From NCBI GenBank assembly GCA_045642565.1, contig JAZUJE010000002.1:1-64000 (forward strand): a DNA stretch of 64,000 bases, written 5' to 3'. The stretch comes from UBA1764 sp045642565 (GTDB lineage Bacteria; Bacillota; Clostridia; Peptostreptococcales; Anaerovoracaceae). The notes under the pieces were generated by a model. It saw only the letters and a list, made by a program, of their open reading frames with translations. It was not told where the DNA came from and ran no database searches. Both the position numbers and the translations under genes were made by a program. Within the stretch, counting starts at the first letter, position 1; every line of letters begins with the position of its first letter. This document shows, in pieces, positions 9,013 to 19,016 of the stretch.

Positions 9013-12000
9013 TTATTTAGTTTCAACACAACCCTGAGCAGCTAATTTCTTATAGCCTTCAAGTCTATCCTTTGCATTAGCTTCTGCCTGAACGAAGAGG
9101 CCTTCTGCTTCTTCTGGGAATTCCTTAGCTAAGCTACTGTAACGAACCTGATCCATAATGAATTCTCTGAAGGATGCTGTTGGCTCCTTGCTGTCAAGTG
9201 TAAATGGATTCTGTCCTGCTTCCTTAAGAAGTGGGTTGAATCTGAACAGATGCCAGTAACCACATGCAACTGCCTTCTTTTCATTTGTCTGAGTCTCGCT
9301 CATACCCTGCTTAATACCATGGTTAATACATGGAGCGTAGCAAATGATGAGTGATGGTCCATTATAAGATTCAGCTTCTTTAACAGCCTTTAAGAACTGG
9401 TTCTTGTCTGCACCCATAGCGCACTGTGCAACATATACATAACCATATGTTGCAGCAATCATGCCAAGATCCTTCTTCTTAATTCTCTTACCTGAAGCTG
9501 CAAATTTAGCAATAGCTCCTACAGGAGTTGCCTTTGAAGATTGTCCACCTGTGTTGGAGTAAACTTCTGTATCAAATACGAGAACATTAATGTCTTCGCC
9601 TGAAGCAAGTGCATGGTCTAATCCGCCAAAGCCGATATCGTATGACCAACCGTCACCACCGAGACACCAGATAGATCTCTTAACGAAGAAGTCTTTCTGA
9701 TCCATGATGTCCTTAGCAAGTTTCTTTGCTTCGCCATCAAGCTTAGCAGACTTAAGAGCTTCGTACATAGCTTCTGATGTAGCTCTTGTTGTTTCACCAT
9801 CGTTGAAACCATCTACCCAAGCCTTAACAGCAGCTTTAACCTTAGCATCCTTTGTGAGATTAAGTAATGCAACAGCATTTGCCTTAACCTGTTCTCTGAT
9901 TTGCTTTACACCATGAGCCATACCAAGACCATATTCAGCATTATCTTCAAACAATGAGTTACCCCATGATGGGCCGTGACCCTTTGCATCTGTTGTATAT
10001 GGCATTGATGGAGCTGAACCACCCCAAATTGATGAGCAACCTGTTGCGTTTGCAATCATCATTCTGTCGCCGAAGAGCTGTGTAACAACCTTGATATATG
10101 GTGTTTCACCGCAGCCTGCACAAGCGCCGGAGAATTCGAAGTATGGTTTAACGAACTGTGAACCCTTAACAGAGAACTTATCCATAAGTCCTGTCTTTGG
10201 ACTTACGCTTTCGCCAAATTCCCAATTCTTAACTTCTGCGTCTTGTGTGCCAAGAGGCTTCATTACGAGAGCTTTTTCCTTAGCAGGACAAACATCTACG
10301 CAGTTGCCGCAACCGAGACAGTCAAGAACGCTAACTTGCATTCTGTACTGAAGTGCCTCGAAGCCCTTGCCTGTTGCCTTTACTGTCTGGAAGTTAGCAG
10401 GAGCTTTCTTAGCTTCTTCTGCATTAACTAAAACTGGTCTGATACATGAATGTGGGCAAACAAATGCGCACTGGTTGCACTGGATACACTTGCTAGCATC
10501 CCATGCAGGAACGAATGCGGAAACGCCTCTCTTTTCATAAGCAGATGTGCCTACTGGGAAGTGACCGTCTTCATAACCCTTTGTAAATGTTGATACTGGA
10601 ATCTTATCGCCTTCCTGTCTATTTACAGGAACTACAACATCCTTAATAAATGCTGGAACCTTAGCAGCAACAGCCTTCTTATCTTTTGCTGTCTTCCAAG
10701 CTTCTGGAACTTTAACAAGGTGAAGTCCGTTAACGCCTGCATCTACTGCAGCCTTATTCATGTTAACAACTTTTTCGCCCTTCTTACCATAAGTCTTTTC
10801 AATAGAAGCTTTTAAGTACTTAATAGCATCTGCTTCTGGAATAACCTTTGCAAGATGGAAGAATGCCATCTGCATGATCATGTTAATTCTATTTCCAAGA
10901 CCGATTTCCTGCCCGAGCTTTGTTCCGTTAATTGTGTAGAACTTAATATCGTTATTAGCGATATACTGCTTTAAGCTTGCTGGGAGATGTTCATTCAATT
11001 CTTCATCTGACCAAACTGTATTGAGGAGGAATGTACCACCCTTCTTTAAGCCGGCAATTGTATCATACATATGAACATATGCCTGGTTATGAACAGCAAC
11101 ATAATCTGGTGCTGTAATAAGGTAAGTTGACTGAATCTTCTTCTTACCGAATCTTAAGTGTGACATTGTTACGCCGCCGGATTTCTTCGAGTCATAGTTG
11201 AAGTAACCTTGAGCATAAAGATCTGTATTATCACCGATAATCTTAATAGCCTGCTTATTAGCACCTACTGTACCATCAGAGCCAAGACCCCAGAACTTGC
11301 AGCATGTTGTACCAGCTGGTTCTGTAACAACACCAGGAAGCTCTTCAATGGAGTTCTTGTAAACATCATCATGAATACCAAGTGTTACATGATCTCTTGT
11401 TTCTTTTGCCTTTAAGTTAGCATATACAGCAGCAATCATACCAGGAGTTGTATCCTTTGAGCCAAGACCATATCTAACAGCATAAATCTTTGGAGCTCCC
11501 TTTTCGCCATAATACATAGCCTTAAGATCTAAATAGAGAGGATCGCCGATTGCACCAGGTTCTTTTGTTCTATCAAGAGCAGCAATCTTCTTAACTGTTT
11601 CTGGAAGAACTTTCTTTAAATATTCAGGAGCCCATGGTCTATAAAGTCTAACTTTAACAAGACCGATCTTCTCGCCCTTCTTAACCATTGCGTTAAGATA
11701 TTCTTCAATACATTCGCAAACAGAACCCATAGCTACGATAACGTACTTAGCATCTTTTGCTCCTACATAGTCAAAGAGGTGATATTTTCTACCGATTTCT
11801 TTGCCAAGCTTATCCATATAAGACTGAACAATCTTTGGAAGAGCATCATAATATTTCTGTGCAGCTTCACGAGCCTGGAAGAATATATCTCCATTCTGAG
11901 CTGTACCACGAACCATTGGATGATCTGGGTTAAAAGCATTAGCTTTAAATTCTTCAACCTTTTTCATGTTGATTAACTTCTTGTAAACACTGTAATCAAC

Positions 12001-12555
12001 AAGTTCAATCTTCTGAATTTCGTGAGATGTTCTGAAACCATCAAAGAAATGGAGGAATGGAACACTGCCTTCAATTGCAGCAAGGTGAGCAACACCAGCT
12101 AAGTCCATTACTTCCTGTACTGAAGATGAACAAAGCATTGCAAAACCTGTCTGACGGCAAGCCATAACGTCGGAATGATCACCGAAAATACAAAGAGCGT
12201 GAGCAGCAATTGTTCTTGCGGAAACGTGGAATACGCCCGGAAGAAGCTCGCCAGCAATCTTGTACATGTTTGGAATCATTAAGAGAAGACCTTGAGATGC
12301 AGTATATGTTGTTGTTAAAGCACCTGCAACAAGTGAACCGTGAACGGCACCTGCAGCACCAGCTTCAGACTGCATTTCTACAACCTTAACTTTTTGTCCG
12401 AAAATGTTTGTTGAACCATGGGCAGCCATATCATCAACGGTTTCTGCCATAGGTGAGGATGGTGTAATTGGATAAATTGCAGCAACTTCGGTAAATGCAT
12501 ATGATACATAACCAGCGGCTGTGTTACCATCCATTGTTTTAAACTTTTTTGCCAT
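9013..12555 (-). CDS. nifJ: Pyruvate:ferredoxin (flavodoxin) oxidoreductase
   Basis: It oxidises pyruvate with CoA to acetyl-CoA and CO2, passing electrons to ferredoxin; this is the central reaction of anaerobic fermentation. All domains are in one chain of 1180 residues. They are the N-terminal pyrimidine-binding domain (YPITPSSPMAE), a CoA-binding region, two [4Fe-4S] ferredoxin motifs (CIQCNQCAFVCPHSC and CLGCGNCVDVCP), and the thiamine-diphosphate GDGWSYDIGFGG near the C terminus. Cysteines in ACAGCGETPY and YAPC match the proximal cluster. I start at ATG 12555: a frame six codons longer opens at a TTG, but those codons contain the ribosome site itself (GAAGGAG). Confidence 0.98.
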   Translation of the reverse strand: MAKKFKTMDGNTAAGYVSYAFTEVAAIYPITPSSPMAETVDDMAAHGSTNIFGQKVKVVEMQSEAGAAGAVHGSLVAGALTTTYTASQGLLLMIPNMYKIAGELLPGVFHVSARTIAAHALCIFGDHSDVMACRQTGFAMLCSSSVQEVMDLAGVAHLAAIEGSVPFLHFFDGFRTSHEIQKIELVDYSVYKKLINMKKVEEFKANAFNPDHPMVRGTAQNGDIFFQAREAAQKYYDALPKIVQSYMDKLGKEIGRKYHLFDYVGAKDAKYVIVAMGSVCECIEEYLNAMVKKGEKIGLVKVRLYRPWAPEYLKKVLPETVKKIAALDRTKEPGAIGDPLYLDLKAMYYGEKGAPKIYAVRYGLGSKDTTPGMIAAVYANLKAKETRDHVTLGIHDDVYKNSIEELPGVVTEPAGTTCCKFWGLGSDGTVGANKQAIKIIGDNTDLYAQGYFNYDSKKSGGVTMSHLRFGKKKIQSTYLITAPDYVAVHNQAYVHMYDTIAGLKKGGTFLLNTVWSDEELNEHLPASLKQYIANNDIKFYTINGTKLGQEIGLGNRINMIMQMAFFHLAKVIPEADAIKYLKASIEKTYGKKGEKVVNMNKAAVDAGVNGLHLVKVPEAWKTAKDKKAVAAKVPAFIKDVVVPVNRQEGDKIPVSTFTKGYEDGHFPVGTSAYEKRGVSAFVPAWDASKCIQCNQCAFVCPHSCIRPVLVNAEEAKKAPANFQTVKATGKGFEALQYRMQVSVLDCLGCGNCVDVCPAKEKALVMKPLGTQDAEVKNWEFGESVSPKTGLMDKFSVKGSQFVKPYFEFSGACAGCGETPYIKVVTQLFGDRMMIANATGCSSIWGGSAPSMPYTTDAKGHGPSWGNSLFEDNAEYGLGMAHGVKQIREQVKANAVALLNLTKDAKVKAAVKAWVDGFNDGETTRATSEAMYEALKSAKLDGEAKKLAKDIMDQKDFFVKRSIWCLGGDGWSYDIGFGGLDHALASGEDINVLVFDTEVYSNTGGQSSKATPVGAIAKFAASGKRIKKKDLGMIAATYGYVYVAQCAMGADKNQFLKAVKEAESYNGPSLIICYAPCINHGIKQGMSETQTNEKKAVACGYWHLFRFNPLLKEAGQNPFTLDSKEPTASFREFIMDQVRYSSLAKEFPEEAEGLFVQAEANAKDRLEGYKKLAAQGCVETK

Positions 12556-12604
12556 ATTTTTTCTCCTTCTCAACTAAAAAAACTTGACATAAAAATACAC
12601 TTTT

Positions 12605-12633
12605 ATTGTATAACTTTGTAAAAAATATATCAA
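12605..12633 (-). promoter_or_regulatory. Promoter of the PFOR gene
   Basis: The minus strand reads TTGATA (12628-12633), a 17-nt spacer and TACAAT (12605-12610), about 50 nt before the start codon. Confidence 0.6.
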
Positions 12634-12662
12634 TTATATACGCCCAAAAAGTTCTCATTTTG

Positions 12663-12671
12663 TGCTATTAT
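12663..12671 (+). promoter_or_regulatory. Extended -10 box adjacent to a leaderless start
   Basis: TGC plus TATTAT ends 10 nt before the ATG at 12682. Transcription would start only about 3-4 nt ahead of the start codon. No ribosome site is present, which fits a leaderless mRNA. Confidence 0.5.
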
Positions 12672-12681
12672 TTTTAATGTT

Positions 12682-13794
12682 ATGGAAAACTATGAATTAA
12701 TCGCTACAACTACATTCGGTTTGGAGGCCGTAGCCAAAAGGGAAATAGAGGCATTAGGGTATAAAATTACCGATAGCCGAGATGGTCGATTGACTTATCA
12801 AGGTGATGCCAGAGCCCTCGTTCGCTCAAATATTTGGCTTAGAACTACCGACAGAGTTTATATTAAGCTTGCCGAATTTAAAGCTTTGGAATTTGAAGAT
12901 TTATTTCAAAATACTTCCAAAATTAACTGGAAAGATATATTACCAAATGATGCCAATTTTATAGTTGTCGGCACTTCTGCAAGATCAAAGCTTCACTCTG
13001 TTCCGGCATGCCAAAGCATAATTGAAAAAGCAATTGTAAAAGCTTTAAAGCAGGAATGGTGCAGCAAAAAAGGAAATCGTTACACTATAAGATTTATGTT
13101 ACAAAAAGACATATGCACAATTATGCTTGATAGCTCCGGAGCCGGACTTCACAAGCGTGGGTATAGAGTCCTTGATGTCGCCGCCCCTATCAAAGAAACG
13201 CTGGCTTCTGCTATGGTACAACTCAGCTTCTTTAAGCCGGGAAGGCTGCTTGTTGATCCATTTTGCGGATCAGGGACAATAGCAATAGAAGCAGCTATGC
13301 TTGCTAAAAATATTGCGCCAGGACTTAACAGAGATTTTGACTCAAGACATTGGGACATTATTCCTGAAGAACTTTGGAAAGAAGAAAAAGAAAAAGCATA
13401 TAAAGCAATTGATACTGATGCCAGGTTTGTAATTAAAGCATCAGATATAGATCCAAAAGCAATTAAGGCTGCGAAAGAAAATGCCATCGAAGCAGGCGTT
13501 GATGACTGCATTGAATTTGAGGTCTTAGATGCAAAAAATCTTACAGCAGATTGTGAACACGGAATAATAGTAACCAATCCTCCATATGGTATACGTATTG
13601 GTGAGCAGAAAGAGAATTTTCAGCTTTATTCAAGCTTAAAGGAGTATATATACTTGAACCCTACTTGGTCTTTATTCCTCATTACGGCAGATAAAGAATT
13701 CGAGACTCAATTTGGGAGAAAAGCAGATCGAAGAAGAAAACTGTATAACGGTTGCATAGAGACATGTTACTATCAGTATCACGGGGAGAAATAA
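12682..13794 (+). CDS. THUMP-domain class I rRNA methyltransferase (RlmL/YpsC type)
   Basis: Members methylate guanine N2 in 23S rRNA using S-adenosylmethionine. The 370-residue protein has an N-terminal ferredoxin-like plus THUMP RNA-binding half (starting YELIATTTFGLEAVAKREIE) and a Rossmann methyltransferase half. The SAM motif is DPFCGSGTIAIEA (about 192-204) and the catalytic NPPYG lies near residue 300. The N terminus matches the family at its first residues, so the start is right even though no ribosome site precedes it. It is followed 3 nt later by the ABC exporter pair. Site specificity is inferred only from family. Confidence 0.9.
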   Translation: MENYELIATTTFGLEAVAKREIEALGYKITDSRDGRLTYQGDARALVRSNIWLRTTDRVYIKLAEFKALEFEDLFQNTSKINWKDILPNDANFIVVGTSARSKLHSVPACQSIIEKAIVKALKQEWCSKKGNRYTIRFMLQKDICTIMLDSSGAGLHKRGYRVLDVAAPIKETLASAMVQLSFFKPGRLLVDPFCGSGTIAIEAAMLAKNIAPGLNRDFDSRHWDIIPEELWKEEKEKAYKAIDTDARFVIKASDIDPKAIKAAKENAIEAGVDDCIEFEVLDAKNLTADCEHGIIVTNPPYGIRIGEQKENFQLYSSLKEYIYLNPTWSLFLITADKEFETQFGRKADRRRKLYNGCIETCYYQYHGEK

Positions 13795-13797
13795 CAT

Positions 13798-15534
13798 ATG
13801 ATTAAAATGGCAAAACGCCTGTCAAAATGCATAAGAGAATATAAATTTCTAAGCATCATTTCGCCAATACTCGTTCTTGGTGAGGTGGTGCTTGAAGTTT
13901 TAATTCCTTACTATATGGCAGACCTAATCGACAAAGGAATAGAAGTCGGCAATATGGACATTATTCTCAGCTACGGGATAAAACTTGCCATATTTGCCAT
14001 CATATCTTTAGCCCTTGGTGCTCTCGGTGCAGTTACATCAACCAAAGCATCAGCAGGATTTGCAAAAAACCTTACTCACGATATGTATCATCATATTCAA
14101 GAGTTCTCTTTTGCGAATATTGATAAGTTCTCAACTGCAGGGCTTACAACAAGACTTACAACAGATGTATCTAATGTACAAATAGCATTCCAAATGACGA
14201 TCAGAGGTGCAATTAGAGCTCCTTCAATGCTCATCTTTACGCTGGTAATGGCATTTAGAGTAAATGGCAAGCTTCCATTTGTATTCGCTATACTTATTCC
14301 TATTCTTGCCATTGGTTTATTTGTAATTTTTAAATACGCAATGCCACTCTTTGAAAAAGTATTTAAACTTTATGACAAGTTAAACAATGTGGTTCAAGAA
14401 AACCTCAGAGGAATCAGAGTCGTAAAAGCTTTTGTAAGAGAAAAACACGAAACAAATAAATTTAAAGCTGCATCAAAAGAAATGTACGATACCAACTTAA
14501 AGGCAGAATACATTCTGGCTACAATGATGCCGTTGATGCAAACCTCAACTTATCTTTGCACCATTCTTATTTCTTGGTTTGGCGCAAAACTTGTAATATC
14601 TTCTGCTCTGACTACCGGTCAACTTATGAGCCTTATGACTTATATCATGCAGATTTTAATCAGCTTGATATTCCTTTCAATGATTATCATGCTGGGCTCT
14701 ATCGCTGGTGCCGCAGGCGAGAGAATAACAGAAGTACTCGACGAAGAACCTGACATTAAAAATGCTGAACACCCTATCACCCAGATTAATTCAGGCTCAA
14801 TTAAATTTGAAAATGTCAGCTTTGCATATCCAAATTGTAAAAACTGCTTAAACGATATTAATCTCGAAATTAAGTCAGGACAAACCGTTGGCATTATCGG
14901 AGGAACTGGGTCTGGCAAGACCAGTCTTGTTCAGCTTATTCCTCGGCTTTACGATACATGCAGCGGAAAAGTTTTAGTGGATGGTAAAGATGTAAAAGAC
15001 ATCGATATTAAAACCCTCAGAGCCTCAGTTTCTATGGTTCTTCAAAAGAATGTTCTATTTGCAGGAACCATAAAAGAAAACATCCTCTGGGGTAAAGAAG
15101 ATGCAAGTGATGAAGAAATAAAAGCCGCTTGCATCGCCGCAGAAGCTGACGGTTTTATCAACGAATTTAGTGAAGGCTATAATTATATGTTAGACCAAGG
15201 CGGCACCAACCTTTCAGGTGGCCAGCGCCAAAGAGTCTGCATTGCAAGAGCGCTAATTGCAAAACCAAAGATTTTAATTTTAGATGACTCTACATCTGCT
15301 GTTGACACAGCAACAGATGCAAAGATTAGAAAGGCATTTAAAGAAAACCTTCCTGATACAACAAAATTAATTATCGCCCAAAGAATCTCATCCGTTAAAG
15401 ATGCAGATTTAATTGTCGTAATTGACGGTGGAAAAATTAATGGTATTGGTAGCCACGAAGAACTTTTAGCTAGCAACGAAATCTACCGTGAAGTTTACGA
15501 AGCACAGACAAAGGACGGTGATTTCGATGCCTAG
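13798..15534 (+). CDS. Heterodimeric ABC exporter, subunit 1 (degenerate ATP site)
   Basis: This is a fused membrane and nucleotide-binding half-transporter of 578 residues. The six-helix membrane domain covers about 1-310. The ATPase has Walker A GGTGSGKTS (about 367), signature LSGGQRQR (about 471) and Walker B ILILDDSTSAVD (about 492). The residue after Walker B is Asp where the catalytic Glu is expected, marking the non-hydrolysing site of heterodimeric exporters. The partner gene overlaps it by 8 bp. The substrate is unknown; drugs, lipids or peptides are usual for this class. Confidence 0.93.
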   Translation: MIKMAKRLSKCIREYKFLSIISPILVLGEVVLEVLIPYYMADLIDKGIEVGNMDIILSYGIKLAIFAIISLALGALGAVTSTKASAGFAKNLTHDMYHHIQEFSFANIDKFSTAGLTTRLTTDVSNVQIAFQMTIRGAIRAPSMLIFTLVMAFRVNGKLPFVFAILIPILAIGLFVIFKYAMPLFEKVFKLYDKLNNVVQENLRGIRVVKAFVREKHETNKFKAASKEMYDTNLKAEYILATMMPLMQTSTYLCTILISWFGAKLVISSALTTGQLMSLMTYIMQILISLIFLSMIIMLGSIAGAAGERITEVLDEEPDIKNAEHPITQINSGSIKFENVSFAYPNCKNCLNDINLEIKSGQTVGIIGGTGSGKTSLVQLIPRLYDTCSGKVLVDGKDVKDIDIKTLRASVSMVLQKNVLFAGTIKENILWGKEDASDEEIKAACIAAEADGFINEFSEGYNYMLDQGGTNLSGGQRQRVCIARALIAKPKILILDDSTSAVDTATDAKIRKAFKENLPDTTKLIIAQRISSVKDADLIVVIDGGKINGIGSHEELLASNEIYREVYEAQTKDGDFDA

Positions 15535-17416
15535 ACCAAACGGAGCAACTCAAGGAAAAATTAAACTTGATAAGAATTCACTCAAGACTGCAGTAAGAAT
15601 GTTCTCCTTTATCAGAGGAAAGAACTTATTCTTCTTTATCTTCGCATTACTTGGAACTGCAGTTGCTGCATTTGTCAGCGTTCGCTCTAACCTATTCTTG
15701 CAAGTCTTAATAGATGATTTTATCGGGCCTTTAAAGGGACAAATTAATCCGGATTTAAGCGGTCTTGTTGGAGCAATAATAAAAATTGGATCACTTTACC
15801 TATTATCAATAGTTGTGGTACTGCTTTACAACCTGGCATTAGCAAGAGTGACCCACGGCGTACTCAAAGACATTAGAGATACTATGTTTGCCCACATGCA
15901 AACACTTCCTATTAGATTCTTTGATACTAACTCAACAGGAAACTTAATGAGCAGATATACAAATGATATCGATGCAATGAGACAAATGCTTTCGCAAAGT
16001 CTGCCACAAGTGCTCTCAAGCATGTTTAGTATAGTAATGATACTTATTGCTATGATACAGCTTAGCTGGAGATTAACACTGGTTGTTCTCTGCTTTGTAG
16101 CTTTGATGTATGCCATAACAATGGCTATTGGCGGAAAATCTGCAATGTACTTCAAAGCCAGACAGAAATCCCTTGGTCAAATGAATGGTTATATAGAAGA
16201 AATGATTAATGGCCAAAAGGTTATCAAAGTATTCAACCACGAAAAACAAGCTAAAAAAGATTTCGATGGAAGAAACGAAGACCTTTGTGAAAAGACAGGA
16301 AAAGCTAATAGCTATGCGATGCTGATCATGCCTATCACAGCACAACTCGGAAATCTTCAGTATGTTGTTCTTGCTGCGGTTGGCGGTTTCCTTGCACTTC
16401 ATGGTATTGGAAATATGACACTTGGAATGATAGCTTCTTTCCTGCTTCTTTCTAAAAACTTTAACCAGCCAGTATCTCAGATTACTCAGCAAATTAACTC
16501 TGTTGTAATGGCGCTTGCCGGTGCACAAAGAGTATTTGATTTAATGGATGAAAAATCCGAGCAGGATTACGGAACAGTAACTATTGTCCAAGCCAAAGAA
16601 GAAGATGGCAAACTTGTTGAATCAGAAAAATTCACATCAAAATGGGCTTGGAAGATTCCGACAGAAAATGGTTTCGAATACAAAGAAGTTAAAGGCGATA
16701 TCAGGATGAACAATCTTGACTTTGGATACACGAAAGATACTACAGTTCTTCATAATATTTCTCTCTTTGCAAAACCGGGACAAAAGATTGCCTTTGTTGG
16801 TTCAACCGGCGCAGGCAAAACTACTATTACAAATGTAATCAACCGTTTCTACTATGTTCCAAAAGGATGCGTTACATTTGATGGAATTGATATAAACGAT
16901 ATTAAGAAACCGGATTTAAGATCCTGCCTTGGACAGGTTCTTCAGGATACTAACCTTTTCACAGGAACTATCAGAGAAAATATTAGATACGGCAGATTAA
17001 ATGCCACAGACAGAGCTGTAGAAGAAGCTGCAAAACTAGCAAATGCAGATCAGTTTATCAAGCTTCTGCCAGATGGATACGATACTGTAATCAATGGTAC
17101 CGGATCACAGCTTTCACAAGGTCAATGCCAACTGCTGTCAATTGCAAGATCTGCTATTAAGGATCCTCCGGTAATGATACTTGATGAGGCCACATCTTCA
17201 ATTGATACAAGAACAGAAAGCTTAGTTCAAAATGGCATGGATCGCTTAATGAACGGCCGAACGACATTTGTTATTGCTCACCGTCTATCAACAATTCAAG
17301 ACTCCAATGCGATTATGGTTCTTGAAGGGGGCCGCATCATAGAACGCGGAGATCATGATGATCTTATCGCTCAGCGCGGCCGCTACTACGAATTATATAC
17401 AGGTAATAAAGCTTAA
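15527..17416 (+). CDS. Heterodimeric ABC exporter, subunit 2 (canonical Walker B)
   Basis: This is the partner of the preceding subunit, 629 residues. It has an N-terminal extension, six membrane helices, an insert of about 55 residues before the ATPase, Walker A GSTGAGKTT (about 424), signature LSQGQ (about 527) and Walker B VMILDEATSSID with the catalytic Glu. The second signature Gly is replaced by Gln. Its signature motif faces the degenerate Walker site of subunit 1, so the two departures from consensus fall in the same composite site. I start at ATG 15527: it overlaps the upstream stop (ATGCCTAG) and is preceded by AAGGAC, whereas the longer frame would intrude 47 bp. Confidence 0.92.
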   Translation: MPRPNGATQGKIKLDKNSLKTAVRMFSFIRGKNLFFFIFALLGTAVAAFVSVRSNLFLQVLIDDFIGPLKGQINPDLSGLVGAIIKIGSLYLLSIVVVLLYNLALARVTHGVLKDIRDTMFAHMQTLPIRFFDTNSTGNLMSRYTNDIDAMRQMLSQSLPQVLSSMFSIVMILIAMIQLSWRLTLVVLCFVALMYAITMAIGGKSAMYFKARQKSLGQMNGYIEEMINGQKVIKVFNHEKQAKKDFDGRNEDLCEKTGKANSYAMLIMPITAQLGNLQYVVLAAVGGFLALHGIGNMTLGMIASFLLLSKNFNQPVSQITQQINSVVMALAGAQRVFDLMDEKSEQDYGTVTIVQAKEEDGKLVESEKFTSKWAWKIPTENGFEYKEVKGDIRMNNLDFGYTKDTTVLHNISLFAKPGQKIAFVGSTGAGKTTITNVINRFYYVPKGCVTFDGIDINDIKKPDLRSCLGQVLQDTNLFTGTIRENIRYGRLNATDRAVEEAAKLANADQFIKLLPDGYDTVINGTGSQLSQGQCQLLSIARSAIKDPPVMILDEATSSIDTRTESLVQNGMDRLMNGRTTFVIAHRLSTIQDSNAIMVLEGGRIIERGDHDDLIAQRGRYYELYTGNKA

Positions 17417-17424
17417 AACAATAC

Positions 17425-17557
17425 AAAACCCCAGAACCAAGAAATTAAACGCTCGGACCACTTTCAGGCCTGCTCAGCCCTCGCGAGCTCGGGCTTCGTG
17501 CGGCCTTCGCGTTATGCCCAAATTCCTCGCTTATTAATTTCTTAGTTCTGGGGTTTT
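17425..17557. repeat. Structured repeat element, copy A
   Basis: It lies between the convergent ABC and mgtE genes. Outer arms of 24 nt (17425-17448 and 17534-17557) are complementary apart from one position that is a G-U pair in the minus-strand RNA. The inner part contains GGCCTGCTCAG, a stem GCCC...GGGC and CTTCGTGCGGCCT. The same inner core occurs at 19054-19094. The arms could serve as a bidirectional terminator; the conserved inner core needs another explanation. Confidence 0.7.
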
Positions 17558-17564
17558 AAATTAC

Positions 17565-18941
17565 TTAAAACAGTAAAGCTGTTGCTATTCCGAAGTATAC
17601 AAGTAATGACAGCGCATCAACTATTGTTGTAATAAAAGGACTAGCCATCACTGCTGGGTCAAAGCCAAGTTTTTGTGCAATAATAGGAAGTGAACTTCCT
17701 ATTATTTTTGCTACAAGAACCGTAATTGCCATTGTCAGGCAAACGGCAAATGCAACACTAACCTGAACCTCTGGATTATTCATTAGCATTCTATCAACAA
17801 GCATAATTTTTATGAAGCAAATTGCGGCAAGGCTAACGCCACATAAAACTGCTGTCCTAATCTCTTTCCAAATAACTCGAGCTAAATCTGCAAATTCCAG
17901 TTCATCAAGTGACAATGCACGAATAACAGATACTGATGCTTGAGAACCAGAATTACCTCCAGTATCCATAAGCATTGGAATAAATGACGTTAATACTACC
18001 TGAGCAGCTAATGCGTTTTCAAACTTCGTAATAATTAGTCCCGTAAAGGTCGCTGAAAGCATTAATAGCATTAACCATGGAATTCTATGCCTAAATAAAT
18101 CGATTGGAGTTGATCTAAGGTAAGTCTTGTCACTTGGAGTCATACCAGCCATGATTTCAATATCTTCAGTGGTCTCTTCTTCGATGATATCCATAGCATC
18201 ATCGAATGTTACGATACCAACCATTCTCCCCTCTTTATCAACTACAGGAAGAGCTAAAAAGTTATAGTCAGAAAGCATCTGGGCTACTTCTTCCTGGTCT
18301 GTTTCTGTTGTAACAGATGTAACATTTTCATCCATTATGTCCTGGATAAGTATGCTATCATCCTTAGCAAGCAGAAGCTCTTTAGCAGTTGTAAAACCGA
18401 TAAGCCTTCTTTTTGTATCTGTTACATAAGCTGTATAAATAGTTTCTTTATCTACACCCGTATCTCTGATTCTGGCAATCGCTTCGCGTATTGTCATTCC
18501 CGGCCTGAGCGAAACATACTCAGTTGTCATTACGGCTCCGGCAGAATTTTCAGGGTACTTCAGAATCTCGTTAATCTCTTTCCGCATTTGAGGATCGGCT
18601 GCGGCTAAAATTCTCTTTACTACATTAGCCGGCATCTCATCAACCAAATCAGCTGCATCATCTACATAAAGTTCTTCAACGACTTCATGGAGTTCTTTTG
18701 CAGAGAATGCATTAATGAGAATTTCTTGAATTTCCGGTTCCATTTCAACAAAGGCCTCAGCAGCCTCTTCTTTTGGAAGGAGCCTGAACAGCCTTGGAAG
18801 TTGTTTTTCATCAACGTCGGAAAGTACTTCTGCTATGTCAAAAGGATTCATAGTGACGAGAATGTCCTTAATAGCAGAATATTTTTTAGATTCTAAGAGA
18901 GCACCCAGGGTGCTTTGCATAATAACTGTATTTTCTGCCAT
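17565..18941 (-). CDS. mgtE: Magnesium transporter MgtE
   Basis: MgtE is a dimeric Mg2+ channel gated by its cytoplasmic domain. The 458-residue protein has the N-terminal superhelical MgtE_N domain (about 1-130), a pair of CBS domains (about 135-255) that sense Mg2+, and a C-terminal bundle of about five helices with the pore segment (PMLMDTGGNSGSQ). The ribosome site is weak (ATAGGACG directly before ATG). No M-box riboswitch was seen upstream; the gap to feoB is filled by structured repeat copy B. Confidence 0.95.
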   Translation of the reverse strand: MAENTVIMQSTLGALLESKKYSAIKDILVTMNPFDIAEVLSDVDEKQLPRLFRLLPKEEAAEAFVEMEPEIQEILINAFSAKELHEVVEELYVDDAADLVDEMPANVVKRILAAADPQMRKEINEILKYPENSAGAVMTTEYVSLRPGMTIREAIARIRDTGVDKETIYTAYVTDTKRRLIGFTTAKELLLAKDDSILIQDIMDENVTSVTTETDQEEVAQMLSDYNFLALPVVDKEGRMVGIVTFDDAMDIIEEETTEDIEIMAGMTPSDKTYLRSTPIDLFRHRIPWLMLLMLSATFTGLIITKFENALAAQVVLTSFIPMLMDTGGNSGSQASVSVIRALSLDELEFADLARVIWKEIRTAVLCGVSLAAICFIKIMLVDRMLMNNPEVQVSVAFAVCLTMAITVLVAKIIGSSLPIIAQKLGFDPAVMASPFITTIVDALSLLVYFGIATALLF

Positions 18942-19016
18942 CGTCCTATACCAGCATCCATGTGCGTCTCCTTTCTTAAATCAAAATTAGAAATATTACC
19001 CAAACATTATAAAACA

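Noticed and set aside
12584..12612. TTGACA-N17-TGTATA on the plus strand as promoter of the methyltransferase gene
   Set aside because: The -10 is poor and it overlaps the PFOR leader; the extended -10 at 12663 fits better, although a secondary role is not excluded.
16073..16528. 151-codon minus-strand frame inside ABC subunit 2
   Set aside because: Antisense to conserved transporter sequence with no ribosome site or recognisable domain.
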